A stretch of DNA of 64,000 nucleotides from CAYQNU01 sp964419055 (GCA_964419055.1 CAYQNU010000004.1:153330-217329); one strand, 5' to 3'; positions 1 through 9,865 are shown, counted from the stretch's first letter. Notes: generated by a model not told the origin, from the letters alone. Program-made: numbers and translations.

Positions 1-1
1 T

Positions 2-1456
2 GTTGCGGCTCAAATCAATTTTGTGGAACGTTTGGAGTTTGACATAAAGGAAGAAGAATTCAATAATCATTCGGTACATATTTATGGAAAAGATGGTTTT
101 TTAATACGCTCATCAATGGGAATTGAAAAAGGAATTCAGCAATTTAAATATGAATTGTATTCTACGGACCTTAAACCCGTAAAAAATCACATTGAAAAAA
201 TAGAACTTACAAAAACTACGAGCAGTAGATCCTATCATTCAAAAACACATTTGATTGACGTATTTTATAATAAAAATGGAACTACTCAAGTAGTTAGTAT
301 AGAAGGAAGCACTTTGAAACAAAGCCGTTCATCCATTACCTTACCTCCAAACATTTATTTTTCAGAAGGTAAAGTAGGCGGTAATAATATCTATTTATAT
401 GGAAGAATCAAAAAAACCCCAATATTTATAGTAATCGACTGGAAAACAGGTAAAAACACAATTGTTCCAATAACCATAAACAACTATAAGGGTTCAGCAA
501 TTGGACTTGAAAATATAAGTGTATTGGAAAAAAGTAATGAAGCCTTTTTAACCTTCAATGCGAAAAAAGGAAAAATCACTGAAGTGTACATTTTGAAGTT
601 AGACAAAAACAATGAAGTTCAAGACCAAATTAATCTGTCGGCTTCTATTGAAAAGAACTTAACCGGTCTATCTGCCCTATTTGTAAAAGATAAAAAGTAT
701 ATTTTAACGGGCACCTATTCTACCAAAGGAAGTTCTACTTCGGAAGGTATTTACTTTGCCGAAATGGAAGGTAATAAAATCAATTATATCAACTACAAAA
801 GTTTCATTGACCTTAAAAATTTCTTAAGCTATCTCCCTCAAAAACAACAAGATAAAATAGAAAGAAAGAAAAAGAAAAAAGAAGCCTCCGGTAAAGAATT
901 GACAATAAAATATAACATTGCCAACCACGATTTAATTTTAGGTAAGGATTGTTATTATTATATTGGAGAAGCCTATTATGCAACCTACCGAACGGAAACC
1001 TATACCACCTATGTAAATGGTAAACCGGTTACTCAAACTCGACAAGTATTTGATGGATATCAATACACTCATGCCACTTTATTAAAATACTCTTTAAAAG
1101 GTGAAATTATCTGGGATGAAACTTTTGCTATGTGGCCCAGTTACAAACCTTTCTCAGTAAAAAAATTCATCAAGGTAAATGAAAATGTAGAAAAAAGCAT
1201 TGATCTTTTCTTTGCAAGTAGAAATAGAATAGTATCAAAATCTTTTGACATCAACGGAAACACCCTTTATGATCGTACCTCTGATGAAATAGCTACTCAA
1301 ATAATTGGAGATCAAACAAAGTACAGTTTCTCGAATATCGAAAATTGGTATGACAATTACTTCTTAGCATTTGGCACCCAGCGCATAAAAAACAAAGAAA
1401 ATGAAGATGTCAAAAAGAAAAGAACTGTTTTCTTCATCAATAAAATTAAATATTAA
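2..1456 (+). CDS. Exported protein of unknown function (5' end cut off by window)
   Basis: The reading frame is open from the first bases of the window, so the gene starts upstream. The first visible residues, VAAQ then INFVERLEF, look like the end of a signal peptide, so the GTG at 23 is probably internal. About 480 residues follow, hydrophilic and beta-rich, with recurring short strands (for example IFIVIDWKTGK and VYILKLDKNNE) that suggest a propeller-like periplasmic or surface protein. There is a lysine-rich patch near residue 290 (ERKKKKKE). No catalytic motif, sorting tail or known domain is recognisable. It ends about 130 bp before the next rightward gene. Function unknown. Confidence 0.7.
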   Translation, partial: VAAQINFVERLEFDIKEEEFNNHSVHIYGKDGFLIRSSMGIEKGIQQFKYELYSTDLKPVKNHIEKIELTKTTSSRSYHSKTHLIDVFYNKNGTTQVVSIEGSTLKQSRSSITLPPNIYFSEGKVGGNNIYLYGRIKKTPIFIVIDWKTGKNTIVPITINNYKGSAIGLENISVLEKSNEAFLTFNAKKGKITEVYILKLDKNNEVQDQINLSASIEKNLTGLSALFVKDKKYILTGTYSTKGSSTSEGIYFAEMEGNKINYINYKSFIDLKNFLSYLPQKQQDKIERKKKKKEASGKELTIKYNIANHDLILGKDCYYYIGEAYYATYRTETYTTYVNGKPVTQTRQVFDGYQYTHATLLKYSLKGEIIWDETFAMWPSYKPFSVKKFIKVNENVEKSIDLFFASRNRIVSKSFDINGNTLYDRTSDEIATQIIGDQTKYSFSNIENWYDNYFLAFGTQRIKNKENEDVKKKRTVFFINKIKY

Positions 1457-1585
1457 TAGGTCTCAAACGTTCATTTATAAGTAGAATAAGACCTTTCGAT
1501 GTATCAATCGCACTTTTAATCAATTGTTAACTTTATTATTTTGATAATTGACTAATTTTTGCGAAATTTGCATTCCTTTTTGACA

Positions 1586-2554
1586 ATGAATTACAAACTC
1601 CTCATAATCTTACTCATTTTATCAGTAAATCTGATTCCTAAAACGGTATCGTTTGGGCAAGGATTTTACAATGCGAATATGTGGAGAAAACAACGAAATG
1701 AAATCAACATTTCAATAGGAGTGACTAACTTTTTGGGGGATTTGGGTGGTAGAGATAGAATAGGAACTAACTTTATATGGGATTTGGAGTTATCAAAAAC
1801 ACGCCCAGCGTTTGGTTTCAATTACCTTTATTATTTGGGTAGAAGTTTTGCATTAAGACCTCAATTATCCATTGGAAAAGTTGCTGGAGACGACAAATTA
1901 ACACAAGAATCTTTTAGAAATAATAGAAATCTGAATTTTGAATCGTTAATTTTAGAAGGCGCTTTAACTTTTGAATGGCAATTCTTAAAGGAAAAGGTTG
2001 GAAACGTTTACAACCTTAAAAGCAATACGGGGAAAAAATTAGGACTAAAAAGTTTCTCATTAGGTTTCTATGCTACTTTTGGCGTGGGAGGTTTTTACTT
2101 TAATCCCAAAGCTACCGGTGCAGATGGTGTGAAGTATGAATTATTTCCTTTACGCACTGAAGGACAAGGTTTACCTGGAGGAGCAACACCTTACAAAAGA
2201 ATAAGTGTTTGTGTTCCGATAGGTTTCGGAGTTAGAAAAAGTATTAACCGAAATTCTGGCATTAAGTTAGAATTAACGCATCGATTTACCTTTACCGATT
2301 ACATTGATGATGTGAGTACTGTGTATTACAACAGAAACGTTTTAACTCAAGAATATGGACCGCTAGCTGGATATTTTTCAAATCCTCAATTGGGTAATAA
2401 ACCTGCTTTCGTTACTAAGCCAGGTGAACAAAGAGGAGATCCAGGAGATAAAGATGGATACATGTACTTTATGGTTTCCTACTACTACAAATTCACCAAC
2501 AATATAGGTGTTTATGGTAGAAATAAAGTGCGCAGAGTTAAAGCTTCATTCTAA
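1586..2554 (+). CDS. Outer-membrane beta-barrel protein (DUF6089-like)
   Basis: A 322-residue protein with an N-terminal hydrophobic signal (MNYKLLIILLILSVNL) followed by FGQ, then alternating aromatic and glycine strands (ISIGVTNFLGDLGG, FGFNYLYYLGRSFALRPQLSIG) and a C-terminal strand YMYFMVSYYYKF typical of Bacteroidota outer-membrane barrels. The motif VTNFLGDLGG resembles the DUF6089 group. I chose the ATG at 1586 rather than the TTG at 1559 because the signal peptide begins there. It converges on the ligase-like gene with only 26 bp between. The family is recalled, not searched; the specific role is unknown. Confidence 0.7.
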   Translation: MNYKLLIILLILSVNLIPKTVSFGQGFYNANMWRKQRNEINISIGVTNFLGDLGGRDRIGTNFIWDLELSKTRPAFGFNYLYYLGRSFALRPQLSIGKVAGDDKLTQESFRNNRNLNFESLILEGALTFEWQFLKEKVGNVYNLKSNTGKKLGLKSFSLGFYATFGVGGFYFNPKATGADGVKYELFPLRTEGQGLPGGATPYKRISVCVPIGFGVRKSINRNSGIKLELTHRFTFTDYIDDVSTVYYNRNVLTQEYGPLAGYFSNPQLGNKPAFVTKPGEQRGDPGDKDGYMYFMVSYYYKFTNNIGVYGRNKVRRVKASF

Positions 2555-2580
2555 AATAGATGATAATTCTATTTCAGTAT

Positions 2581-4173
2581 TTATTCGATGCTTATTGAAT
2601 CTTTTTTATAGCTATTTTGAAATAGAAAAAAGCTGTAAAAAAAAGCAAAATAGGTAACCCCTGCTTGGGTATCTAAGGTATCATCTACGAAAAAACTAAT
2701 TAACGTTATTCCACAAAAGACCCAAAAAAACTTTGATTTAGGTACCACTTTCCAAATTGGATAAATCAGAGAAAATAAGATAATTACAAAACCTACTACT
2801 CCAAAACAAATGAAAAAAGTTAACATTTGATTATGTGCTCTCAATCTATTTTGAGGATACAACGGAGAATTAATTTCATTATAATGTCTTTCAAAAGAAA
2901 TGGGGCCATCACCCGTACCAACGCCCACTAGCCAATTAGATTGAGCTATGGCTAAACCCGCTTTTGTGTATAACATTCGCTGAATTATGGAATGTCCGTT
3001 TGGGTTGTGATCCAATTGATGATTGATAATTTCAAACAAAATATTTTCAAGTCTTGCTGTAAATCCTGTTTTTGGTGGTAAATAGGTCGTTATTCCATTT
3101 TCAATATTCGCAATATCTTGATCTGAAAGAGCATAAACGGCATCGAAATCCTTTCGTAATCCTTTTGACGTCAAATATCTAAACAACGTTCCAAATATTG
3201 GCTGTCCTTTATTATCTTTACCTGCAAAAGGTAATCTACTCCTTTCATTCCAAGCCTTTTCAGCTTCTGGAAATGAAATATAAATCCAAACATAATTGCC
3301 ATTTTCCAACCATTTTCTATTTACATCGTGCTCATATGGATTACCATAAGCCGTAAACTCTTCTAAATTGTTTAAATCAGCCGTATCTCTTACTTCTGTT
3401 TGGTTCTTATAAAGCATAAATACGTAGATAATCAATAATAACAATGACCCCAAAGCACCCGATATCAGCATTATTTTCGTCTTTCTATTAGCTATCTTTT
3501 TAAGCAAGAAAAAAACAGCTATTCCACCAATAAATAACAACACAATATAACCGGTACCCGATTCCATAAGTCGAATAAAAAAAACGAAATATAAGATGGG
3601 TAGTAGCCAGAAAAATTTTGATGGTGCCGAACGCGTGAATGTGAGATAAACTAATATAAATATACCTAAACCTAACAAAAGAGAAAGACGAATATGAGAG
3701 ATGAAAACAGCCATATCTCGGCCATCAAAATCAAGACTTTCTGGAGATTTAAAGATGTACCGATAATAACCCACTGACGTTGCAACGAGTAAACCCAATA
3801 AGAAAACATACATAACAATCCACCAATGTTTGGATGACAATTTAGGCATGGTTCCTAAAACAATCGGCAAACTAAGTAAAGGAAGTTTTAAAACAATATC
3901 CTTTAAACCAAATGAAAAATCTTCGGTATTGGCCAACCAAACAACCGGTACAAAAAACAACAAGGTAGCTACAAAAGGGGCAAAACTAAACGTCTTCGCT
4001 CGGTGCCATTTGGCTTGAAAATTCATTTCTACTAACCAATTGCAAGCTAAGCCGATTGAGCCAATACTCATAAATATATTTCCCATTGACAGCCCAAAAG
4101 CAATCAAACCAAGAAAAAACAAATAAATGTATAAATGAGGTATTTTTGCTTTTAAAGCAAGTAGTTGATTCAT
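2581..4173 (-). CDS. O-antigen ligase/polymerase-like membrane protein
   Basis: A 530-residue polytopic inner-membrane protein: about 12 hydrophobic segments with one large hydrophilic loop (roughly residues 255-390) lying just before the motif WLVGVGTGDG and then RAHNQMLTFF. A large periplasmic loop followed by an H-N motif is characteristic of the Wzy_C/O-antigen ligase family, which joins or polymerises glycans at the periplasmic face. It lies 10 bp after the S41 protease gene and so probably shares its transcript with it and rnpA. No other polysaccharide genes are adjacent, so the substrate cannot be inferred; a protein O-glycan ligase role is possible. Confidence 0.75.
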   Translation of the reverse strand: MNQLLALKAKIPHLYIYLFFLGLIAFGLSMGNIFMSIGSIGLACNWLVEMNFQAKWHRAKTFSFAPFVATLLFFVPVVWLANTEDFSFGLKDIVLKLPLLSLPIVLGTMPKLSSKHWWIVMYVFLLGLLVATSVGYYRYIFKSPESLDFDGRDMAVFISHIRLSLLLGLGIFILVYLTFTRSAPSKFFWLLPILYFVFFIRLMESGTGYIVLLFIGGIAVFFLLKKIANRKTKIMLISGALGSLLLLIIYVFMLYKNQTEVRDTADLNNLEEFTAYGNPYEHDVNRKWLENGNYVWIYISFPEAEKAWNERSRLPFAGKDNKGQPIFGTLFRYLTSKGLRKDFDAVYALSDQDIANIENGITTYLPPKTGFTARLENILFEIINHQLDHNPNGHSIIQRMLYTKAGLAIAQSNWLVGVGTGDGPISFERHYNEINSPLYPQNRLRAHNQMLTFFICFGVVGFVIILFSLIYPIWKVVPKSKFFWVFCGITLISFFVDDTLDTQAGVTYFAFFYSFFLFQNSYKKDSISIE

Positions 4174-4183
4174 TTATTGACCG

Positions 4184-5845
4184 TTACTTAATAGCTAAAA
4201 TTGAAGCATACTTTGTTTTATCATTTAAAACATTTAAGGCTTCTTTAATGTCATCATCATTTCTGAGTGCCACAATTATTCTTCCACGGCTGTAATAAAA
4301 TCTTGAAGCTATTTCTTCCTCCAAAATCATTTTTATCTCCGCTTTATAACGTTCTAAATCCGTTTCTAAATCTGGAGTCAATTTTTTCATCAGCGCTTCA
4401 AACTCCAATTTAGAATCTCCGTAATATTTTTCTTCTTCGGCTACTTCAATCAATTGTTTTAATCCAACTTTAGAATTAGTAGTATAGTCAACATTTCTTT
4501 TTTTCACGTATGCTTTAAAATCAATGTAATCCGATTCAGATAACTCAAAAGTTTTAGGATCGGCAAGAGATGTATGCGTTCGATAATAATGTGTAGCATA
4601 GTCAAAAATATGGTGATTTTTAAGCAACTCAGAAGTTAACATACTCAGAAAAGGATTTTCAACTTTAATATCGGGATCTACTCCTCTTCCGTCTTTTACA
4701 ACCCTTCCATTTCTGGTTTTGAAACTTACCAAAACACTATCCGGAATTTCTTCAGCTTTTCCGTCTTTATTCTTATTTGAATAATCTAATTTTTGAATAC
4801 ATCTCCCGCTTGGTGTGTAATATTTAGCAACAGTAAGTTTTACCATACTTCCAAATTCTATATCTTTAGTTTGTTGCACCAAACCTTTACCATAACTTGT
4901 TTGCCCTATTATAACAGCCCTATCTAAATCTTGTAGACTTCCACTTACAATTTCACTTGCCGAAGCTGAATAATCATCAATTAAAACAACTACGGGCAAG
5001 TTTAAATCAAAAGGATTATTGGATGTTTTATAATCTCTATTTATTTCCTCAATTCTTCCTTTTGTGGAAACAATCAATTCACCTTTTGGAACAAAAAAAT
5101 TGACAATGTTAACAGATTCATGCAATAGTCCTCCACCATTACCTCTCAAATCAAATATTAATTGAGTCATACCACTGGAATCTTTAAGACTTCTTAAAGC
5201 CTTACCTACTTCTGTACTTGCGGTATTGGTAAATGAATTGAGTTTTACATAACCCGTTTTTGAATCAACCATTCCATAATAAGGCACATCTGGAACTTTT
5301 ATTTCTTCTCTTTTGAAAGTAACCGTTTTTACTTCCTCTTCTCTTTTATACTTAATGGTAAGATCGGTACCTGCTCCACCTTTTAGAAAAGCGCTCATAT
5401 CTTGCACGGTTTTTCCTATAACACTTTTACCATCTACTTCTAACAAAATATCACCAGCTTTTAAGCCCGCTTTTTGGGCAGGAGACCCTTCGTAGGGTTC
5501 AGAAATAACAATGTACTCTCCATGCGCTTGGATCAACGAACCAATGCCACCATATTGACCCGTAGTCATATATCGATAATCTTCAATATTGCTTTGGGGA
5601 ATATAAACCGTATAAGGATCGAGTGATTCTAACATGGCATCAATACCTTTTTTCATTAAATCACCTGGTTGAGGTTCGTCTACGTAATAAGTATTTAATT
5701 TATCATAAACAGCCGACATAATGCGGATATTCTTAGTTATTTCAAAATAGTTTTTATCTGATTCGGTAACCGTTTTGGTAAAAATAAAAGGCAGCGAAAC
5801 AACTACTAAGAGTAGTAAGGCAACAATTGTTTTTTTTGATTTCAT
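4184..5845 (-). CDS. C-terminal processing peptidase, S41 family (Prc/CtpA-like)
   Basis: A 553-residue protease with an N-terminal signal anchor (residues 5-22), a PDZ domain (about 95-180, YGGIGSLIQ and GLKAGDILLEVDGK) and an S41 core. The serine-lysine dyad is visible: Ser295 in YSASASE and Lys320 in TSYGKGL, 25 residues apart as in CtpA enzymes. Members trim the C termini of periplasmic proteins. A C-terminal extension of about 170 residues follows the core and is common in Bacteroidota homologues. It sits 17 bp behind rnpA and 10 bp before the O-antigen ligase-like gene, so operon expression is likely. Confidence 0.93.
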   Translation of the reverse strand: MKSKKTIVALLLLVVVSLPFIFTKTVTESDKNYFEITKNIRIMSAVYDKLNTYYVDEPQPGDLMKKGIDAMLESLDPYTVYIPQSNIEDYRYMTTGQYGGIGSLIQAHGEYIVISEPYEGSPAQKAGLKAGDILLEVDGKSVIGKTVQDMSAFLKGGAGTDLTIKYKREEEVKTVTFKREEIKVPDVPYYGMVDSKTGYVKLNSFTNTASTEVGKALRSLKDSSGMTQLIFDLRGNGGGLLHESVNIVNFFVPKGELIVSTKGRIEEINRDYKTSNNPFDLNLPVVVLIDDYSASASEIVSGSLQDLDRAVIIGQTSYGKGLVQQTKDIEFGSMVKLTVAKYYTPSGRCIQKLDYSNKNKDGKAEEIPDSVLVSFKTRNGRVVKDGRGVDPDIKVENPFLSMLTSELLKNHHIFDYATHYYRTHTSLADPKTFELSESDYIDFKAYVKKRNVDYTTNSKVGLKQLIEVAEEEKYYGDSKLEFEALMKKLTPDLETDLERYKAEIKMILEEEIASRFYYSRGRIIVALRNDDDIKEALNVLNDKTKYASILAIK

Positions 5846-5862
5846 AAGCTTTTGACCGTTTA

Positions 5863-6270
5863 TTATGACCTATTTTTAGGTTTGCGTTTTTCAACTTCTT
5901 CTTCTAAACGCTTTAATGACTGAATTATTTTATTTTCTATATACTTAAAATCTGGGATTTCGTTACCAATAAAAACCAAAGTTACTACTAAATTAAATTC
6001 TGCCCTTTGCAAAGCTTCAACAAGAGAATGTTTATTTAATCTGTAGGCCTCTCTTAATAGTCTCTTTATGCGATTGCGATCGACCGCTTTTTTAAAATTT
6101 CGTTTGGGACAAGATACCATTATCTTGATGTTCACATCATCTTTTAGCTCTTGATTAAATAAGAAATTGACCTTTATTGGATGTATCAAAAATCGATGTT
6201 TGGAACCGAATACTTTCTGTATTAATTTTTCACCTGTTAAGTGTTCTATTTTTTTGAAAGAATTGTCCAT
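5863..6270 (-). CDS. rnpA: Ribonuclease P protein component
   Basis: A small basic protein of 135 residues. The family signature RNRIKRLLREAYR is complete, preceded by VSCPKRNFKKAVDR. It binds the RNase P RNA and helps mature tRNA 5' ends. I prefer the ATG at 6270 (MDNSFKKIEHLTGEKLI) over a TTG nine bases upstream. A near-consensus minus-strand -7 box, TACCTTTA, lies at 6300-6307, about 30 bp from this ATG. The gene is not next to rpmH here; it heads the group rnpA / S41 protease / ligase. Confidence 0.93.
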   Translation of the reverse strand: MDNSFKKIEHLTGEKLIQKVFGSKHRFLIHPIKVNFLFNQELKDDVNIKIMVSCPKRNFKKAVDRNRIKRLLREAYRLNKHSLVEALQRAEFNLVVTLVFIGNEIPDFKYIENKIIQSLKRLEEEVEKRKPKNRS

Positions 6271-6346
6271 ATAAGCCAAATGCCGTTGATTATAATGTGT
6301 AAAGGTAAGGATAACCTATGAAAAGATAATCTTACATTAGAATTCT

Positions 6347-7258
6347 TTATTCATGTCGTTCGCCTCTCAGCACCTTAAATGCGTGAAGAACATGAGGGAA
6401 TAGAGCATCTATAGTTTCTGCAGCACCTTTTGATGATCCCGGAACAGTTATGATTAAACTTCCTTTATAGGTTCCGGAAATACTGCGCGATAGCAGTGCA
6501 AAAGGCATTCTTTCTTGGCCATAACTTCTGGCAAATTCTGCAATTCCAGGGATTTCTCTATCTAAAATTGGTTTAATAGCTTCGGGTGTAACGTCTCTTA
6601 CCGAAAGACCAGTGCCCCCCGTGAGAATGATTAAATGAGCTCTATTTTTTTGACCATTTATTACCGAATCTTGGATAGCTTCCAATTCGTCAGGAACAAC
6701 CCGATAATCAACGGAAGCCAACTTTAATTTTTGCAATCGTTCCACTATGATTTTGCCTGAACTGTCTTCTTTAATACCCTTTGAAATCGTATCCGAACAC
6801 ACAATCACAAGAGCTTTTAATTTATGAATAAAAGCATCATTAAAATCGCTTTTTCCACCTGTTTTATTGAGTAATCGAATATTTTCAATACTGATATGAT
6901 CATCAATGGGTTTAAGCATGTCATATAAGTTCAAAGCGGCAACTGATGCCCCGTGCATAGCTTCCACTTCAACTCCTGTTTTATAAATCGTTTTGATCGT
7001 TACTTCAATTATAATGGTCAAATCGACTATGGTGAACTGAACATTTCCATATTCTATGGGAAGCGGATGACAAAACGGTAAAATATCGGGTGTTTTTTTT
7101 ATGGCCAACAATGCAGCAGCTTTTGAAGTTGCCAACACATCTCCTTTTGGAACCGTATTTGTTTGAATAGCTTGAATGGTTGCGACTTCACTCACCCTAA
7201 CAATGGCTTGTGCTGTAGCTATGCGAAGAGTGGTTATTTTGTGTGAAATGTCTATCAT
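6347..7258 (-). CDS. moaCB: Bifunctional molybdenum cofactor protein MoaC/MogA(MoaB)
   Basis: A 303-residue fusion. Residues 1 to about 148 are MoaC, cyclic pyranopterin monophosphate synthase, with FCHPLPIEYGNV, KTGVEVEAMHGASVAALN and LLNKTGGKSD. Residues from about 150 are a MogA/MoaB-type molybdopterin adenylyltransferase with VIVCSDTIS, LTGGTGLSVRDVTPEAI and VPGSSKGAAET. The two halves act at separate steps of cofactor synthesis (MoaC makes cPMP after MoaA; MogA/MoaB adenylylates molybdopterin). The same fusion is known in other Bacteroidota. No moaA, moaD, moaE or moeA and no molybdoenzyme occurs in this window. asd lies 68 bp upstream and may be co-transcribed. Confidence 0.92.
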   Translation of the reverse strand: MIDISHKITTLRIATAQAIVRVSEVATIQAIQTNTVPKGDVLATSKAAALLAIKKTPDILPFCHPLPIEYGNVQFTIVDLTIIIEVTIKTIYKTGVEVEAMHGASVAALNLYDMLKPIDDHISIENIRLLNKTGGKSDFNDAFIHKLKALVIVCSDTISKGIKEDSSGKIIVERLQKLKLASVDYRVVPDELEAIQDSVINGQKNRAHLIILTGGTGLSVRDVTPEAIKPILDREIPGIAEFARSYGQERMPFALLSRSISGTYKGSLIITVPGSSKGAAETIDALFPHVLHAFKVLRGERHE

Positions 7259-7326
7259 GTTATTCGTATTCAGCTAGAATAAGAAGAAGAATCCTTGAAA
7301 TTATTCTTCAGTAAAGAAAACTATTA

Positions 7327-8316
7327 TTAAACTAGGTCTTTTTCTACCAAATATTCAGCAATCTGAACAGCATTTGTAGCAGCACCTTTACGTAAATTAT
7401 CAGCAACAATCCACATATTCAAGGTTTTTGGCTGCGATTCATCTCGTCTAATTCTTCCTACAAATGTTTCATCTTTATCATGTGCAGTTAAAGGCATAGG
7501 ATAAAACGCATTTTTGATATCATCCTGTACAATTATTCCGGGTGCTTCTTTTAAAATTGCCACCACATCTGTCAATTCAAATTCGTTCTCGAACTCAATA
7601 TTTACACTTTCGCTATGACCACCCATAACAGGGATTCTAATAGCTGTAGCGGTAACTTTTATTGAATCGTCTCCCATAATCTTATTGGTTTCGTTCACCA
7701 TTTTCATTTCTTCTTTGGTGTAACCATTGTCCATAAAGACATCAATTTGAGGTATAACATTTAAATCAATAGTATAAGCGTAAGCTTTTTCACCATCAAT
7801 TCCAGCTCTTTCATTCATCAATTGATCAACCGCTTTTTTTCCTGTGCCCGTAACCGATTGATAAGTAGAGACCACCACTCGTTTAATTTTATACTTTTTA
7901 TGAAGTGGGTTTAGTGCAACTACCATTTGAATAGTTGAACAATTTGGATTAGCTATGATTTTATCATCTTTTGATAAAACTTGGGCATTTATTTCAGGAA
8001 CTACCAACTTTTTAGTAGCATCCATTCGCCAAGCAGATGAATTGTCGATAACGGTAATTCCTGCAGACGCAAATTTAGGTGCCCATTCTAAGGAAGTTCC
8101 TCCCCCAGCAGAAAAAATGGCAATTGCAGGGTTCATATCTATGGCCGTTTGCATTCCCACAACTTTATATTCTTTGCCTTTAAAGCTTACAGAATGACCA
8201 ATTGATTTTTCGGAAGCAACTGGTATTAACTCGGTAATGGGAAAATTACGTTCTGCCAACACTTGCATCATTTTTGTGCCAACCAATCCCGTAGCACCTA
8301 CAACAGCTATTTTCAT
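7327..8316 (-). CDS. asd: Aspartate-semialdehyde dehydrogenase
   Basis: A 329-residue enzyme that reduces aspartyl phosphate to aspartate semialdehyde with NADPH, feeding lysine/diaminopimelate, threonine and methionine synthesis. The Rossmann motif VVGATGLVGTKM is at the N terminus, the catalytic cysteine is Cys126 in NPNCSTIQ, and the substrate-binding region RIPVMGGHSESVNIEFE is present. Length is normal. The 5' region contains a minus-strand TAnnTTTG box (8406-8413) and a 14-bp palindrome (8370-8383) between that box and the ATG. Confidence 0.97.
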   Translation of the reverse strand: MKIAVVGATGLVGTKMMQVLAERNFPITELIPVASEKSIGHSVSFKGKEYKVVGMQTAIDMNPAIAIFSAGGGTSLEWAPKFASAGITVIDNSSAWRMDATKKLVVPEINAQVLSKDDKIIANPNCSTIQMVVALNPLHKKYKIKRVVVSTYQSVTGTGKKAVDQLMNERAGIDGEKAYAYTIDLNVIPQIDVFMDNGYTKEEMKMVNETNKIMGDDSIKVTATAIRIPVMGGHSESVNIEFENEFELTDVVAILKEAPGIIVQDDIKNAFYPMPLTAHDKDETFVGRIRRDESQPKTLNMWIVADNLRKGAATNAVQIAEYLVEKDLV

Positions 8317-8369
8317 TTTTAATAAATACTATTTGATTACTATTAATTTACTTCATTCTTAGTTTAACA

Positions 8370-8383
8370 CCGATAGCTATCGG
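8370..8383. repeat. Perfect palindrome CCGATAGCTATCGG
   Basis: A 14-bp perfect palindrome in the asd 5' region. Close relatives occur at 10578-10595, 25070-25088 and 25153-25171, always outside genes, so this is a dispersed palindromic repeat and not an asd-specific operator. Confidence 0.75.
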
Positions 8384-8405
8384 ATCGCCTCAATTAATTT
8401 GAATA

Positions 8406-8413
8406 CAAAACTA
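8406..8413 (-). promoter_or_regulatory. Candidate -7 box for asd (TAGTTTTG, minus strand)
   Basis: The reverse complement of 8406-8413 matches TAnnTTTG about 90 bp upstream of the asd ATG. No TTG is correctly spaced upstream, so this is only a candidate. A transcript from here would carry the 14-bp palindrome in its leader. Confidence 0.35.
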
Positions 8414-8483
8414 CAATTATTTTTCAAATGTGATATTTTTACGTTAATTAACACAGGAGTAACTTCATCTTAAAATTTAGCCT

Positions 8484-8491
8484 TACCTTTG
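8484..8491 (+). promoter_or_regulatory. -7 box of the mgtE promoter (TACCTTTG)
   Basis: An exact match to the Bacteroidota -7 consensus TAnnTTTG, 24 bp before the mgtE ATG. A good TTG at -33 is missing (a TTC lies near the expected place), so the promoter may be weak or regulated. Confidence 0.55.
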
Positions 8492-8515
8492 CACCGCAAT
8501 AAAAGGCCAAGGGTT

Positions 8516-9865
8516 ATGAAATTTGAATTAACCAAATCGTTTATATCAGAAATCACTGAGGCTGTCAATGAAAACAACACACAGTTTATTATTGACCAAG
8601 TTTGTGTATTGCACCCTGTTGATATAGCAGAAATTTTTGATCGAGTTTCATTAGAGGAAGCGCAATTCATTTATCGCCAATTTGATGAGGAATTAGCCTC
8701 GGAGGTATTGGTTGAATTGGATGAAGACCTAAAAGAATCTTTTTTGGCTTCACTTTCCAATACTGAGATTGCTGTGCAGGTGGAAATGATGGACTCTGAT
8801 GATGCCGCGGATTTTATCCAAACATTACCAGAAAACCGAAAAGATGAAATCCTTGCTCAGTTAGAGGATGTGGAACACTCCAGCGATATTGCTTCGCTGC
8901 TTACGTATGACGAAGATACTGCGGGTGGTTTGATGGCCACGGAGTTTATTTGGGCAAATAGCAACTGGACGGTAGGAGAAGCGCTTAAAAACCTTAGAGA
9001 ACAAGCACAAGAAATTGAAAACGTTTATACCATTTATACGGTAGATGATCACGACCGATTGGTGGGAACCCTATCTCTCAAAACATTTTTATATGCTGAT
9101 AATTCAACCAAAATAGCTGAAATCTATTCACCTAACCCCATTTCTGTCAAAGCCAATGCGAAAGACAGTGATGTGGCAAAAATTATGGAGAAATACGATT
9201 TAGTTGTATTGCCTGTTGTAGATCAAGCGGGTGTATTGTTGGGTAGAATTACCATTGATGATGTAGTGGATGTAATGCGTGAAGAAGCTGAAAAAGCCAG
9301 TCAAATTGCATCAGGGGTATCCGAAAAAATTGAAGACAATGATAGTATTTGGATCATTTCTAGAGCACGTTTACCTTGGTTATTGGTTGGGTTAGTTGGA
9401 GGTATATGTGGATCAATGGTAATTGGTGGTTTTGAAATTCAGTTGAATAAAATTCCTCAATTAGCTTTTTTCATTCCATTAATTGCAGCTATGGGTGGAA
9501 ATGTGGGTGTGCAATCATCGGCACTTATTGTGCAAGGTTTGGCCAATAAATCGTTGAATTATGACTCTACTTTTTCTAAAGTAGGAAAAGAAATATTGGT
9601 GGCATTGATGAATGGTAGTGTGTTATCGCTTTTTATATTTGCTTACAACTATTTATTTGGGTTAGATTTTGCCTTATGCCTCACGGTGAGTATTGCTTTG
9701 TATGCCGTTATTATTATTGCGGGAATAGTGGGCTCATTAGTACCTATGTTGTTACATCGCTATAAAATAGACCCAGCTTTGGCTACAGGTCCATTCATCA
9801 CCACGATGAATGACATACTTGGTATGTTAATTTATTTTACGATAAGCTATTGGATCTTTTTGTAG
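8516..9865 (+). CDS. mgtE: Magnesium transporter MgtE
   Basis: A 449-residue protein in MgtE order: an acidic superhelical N domain (residues 1 to about 125, with repeated MDSDDAADFIQTLP-type segments), a CBS pair (about 130-255), a plug helix, then five membrane helices with the family motif MGGNVGVQSSALIVQ. MgtE is a Mg2+-gated channel of the inner membrane. The ATG at 8516 is chosen because an upstream TTG at 8489 lies inside a -7 box (TACCTTTG, 8484-8491). The gene converges on the next one with 3 bp between. No magnesium riboswitch is apparent in the short leader. Confidence 0.95.
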   Translation: MKFELTKSFISEITEAVNENNTQFIIDQVCVLHPVDIAEIFDRVSLEEAQFIYRQFDEELASEVLVELDEDLKESFLASLSNTEIAVQVEMMDSDDAADFIQTLPENRKDEILAQLEDVEHSSDIASLLTYDEDTAGGLMATEFIWANSNWTVGEALKNLREQAQEIENVYTIYTVDDHDRLVGTLSLKTFLYADNSTKIAEIYSPNPISVKANAKDSDVAKIMEKYDLVVLPVVDQAGVLLGRITIDDVVDVMREEAEKASQIASGVSEKIEDNDSIWIISRARLPWLLVGLVGGICGSMVIGGFEIQLNKIPQLAFFIPLIAAMGGNVGVQSSALIVQGLANKSLNYDSTFSKVGKEILVALMNGSVLSLFIFAYNYLFGLDFALCLTVSIALYAVIIIAGIVGSLVPMLLHRYKIDPALATGPFITTMNDILGMLIYFTISYWIFL

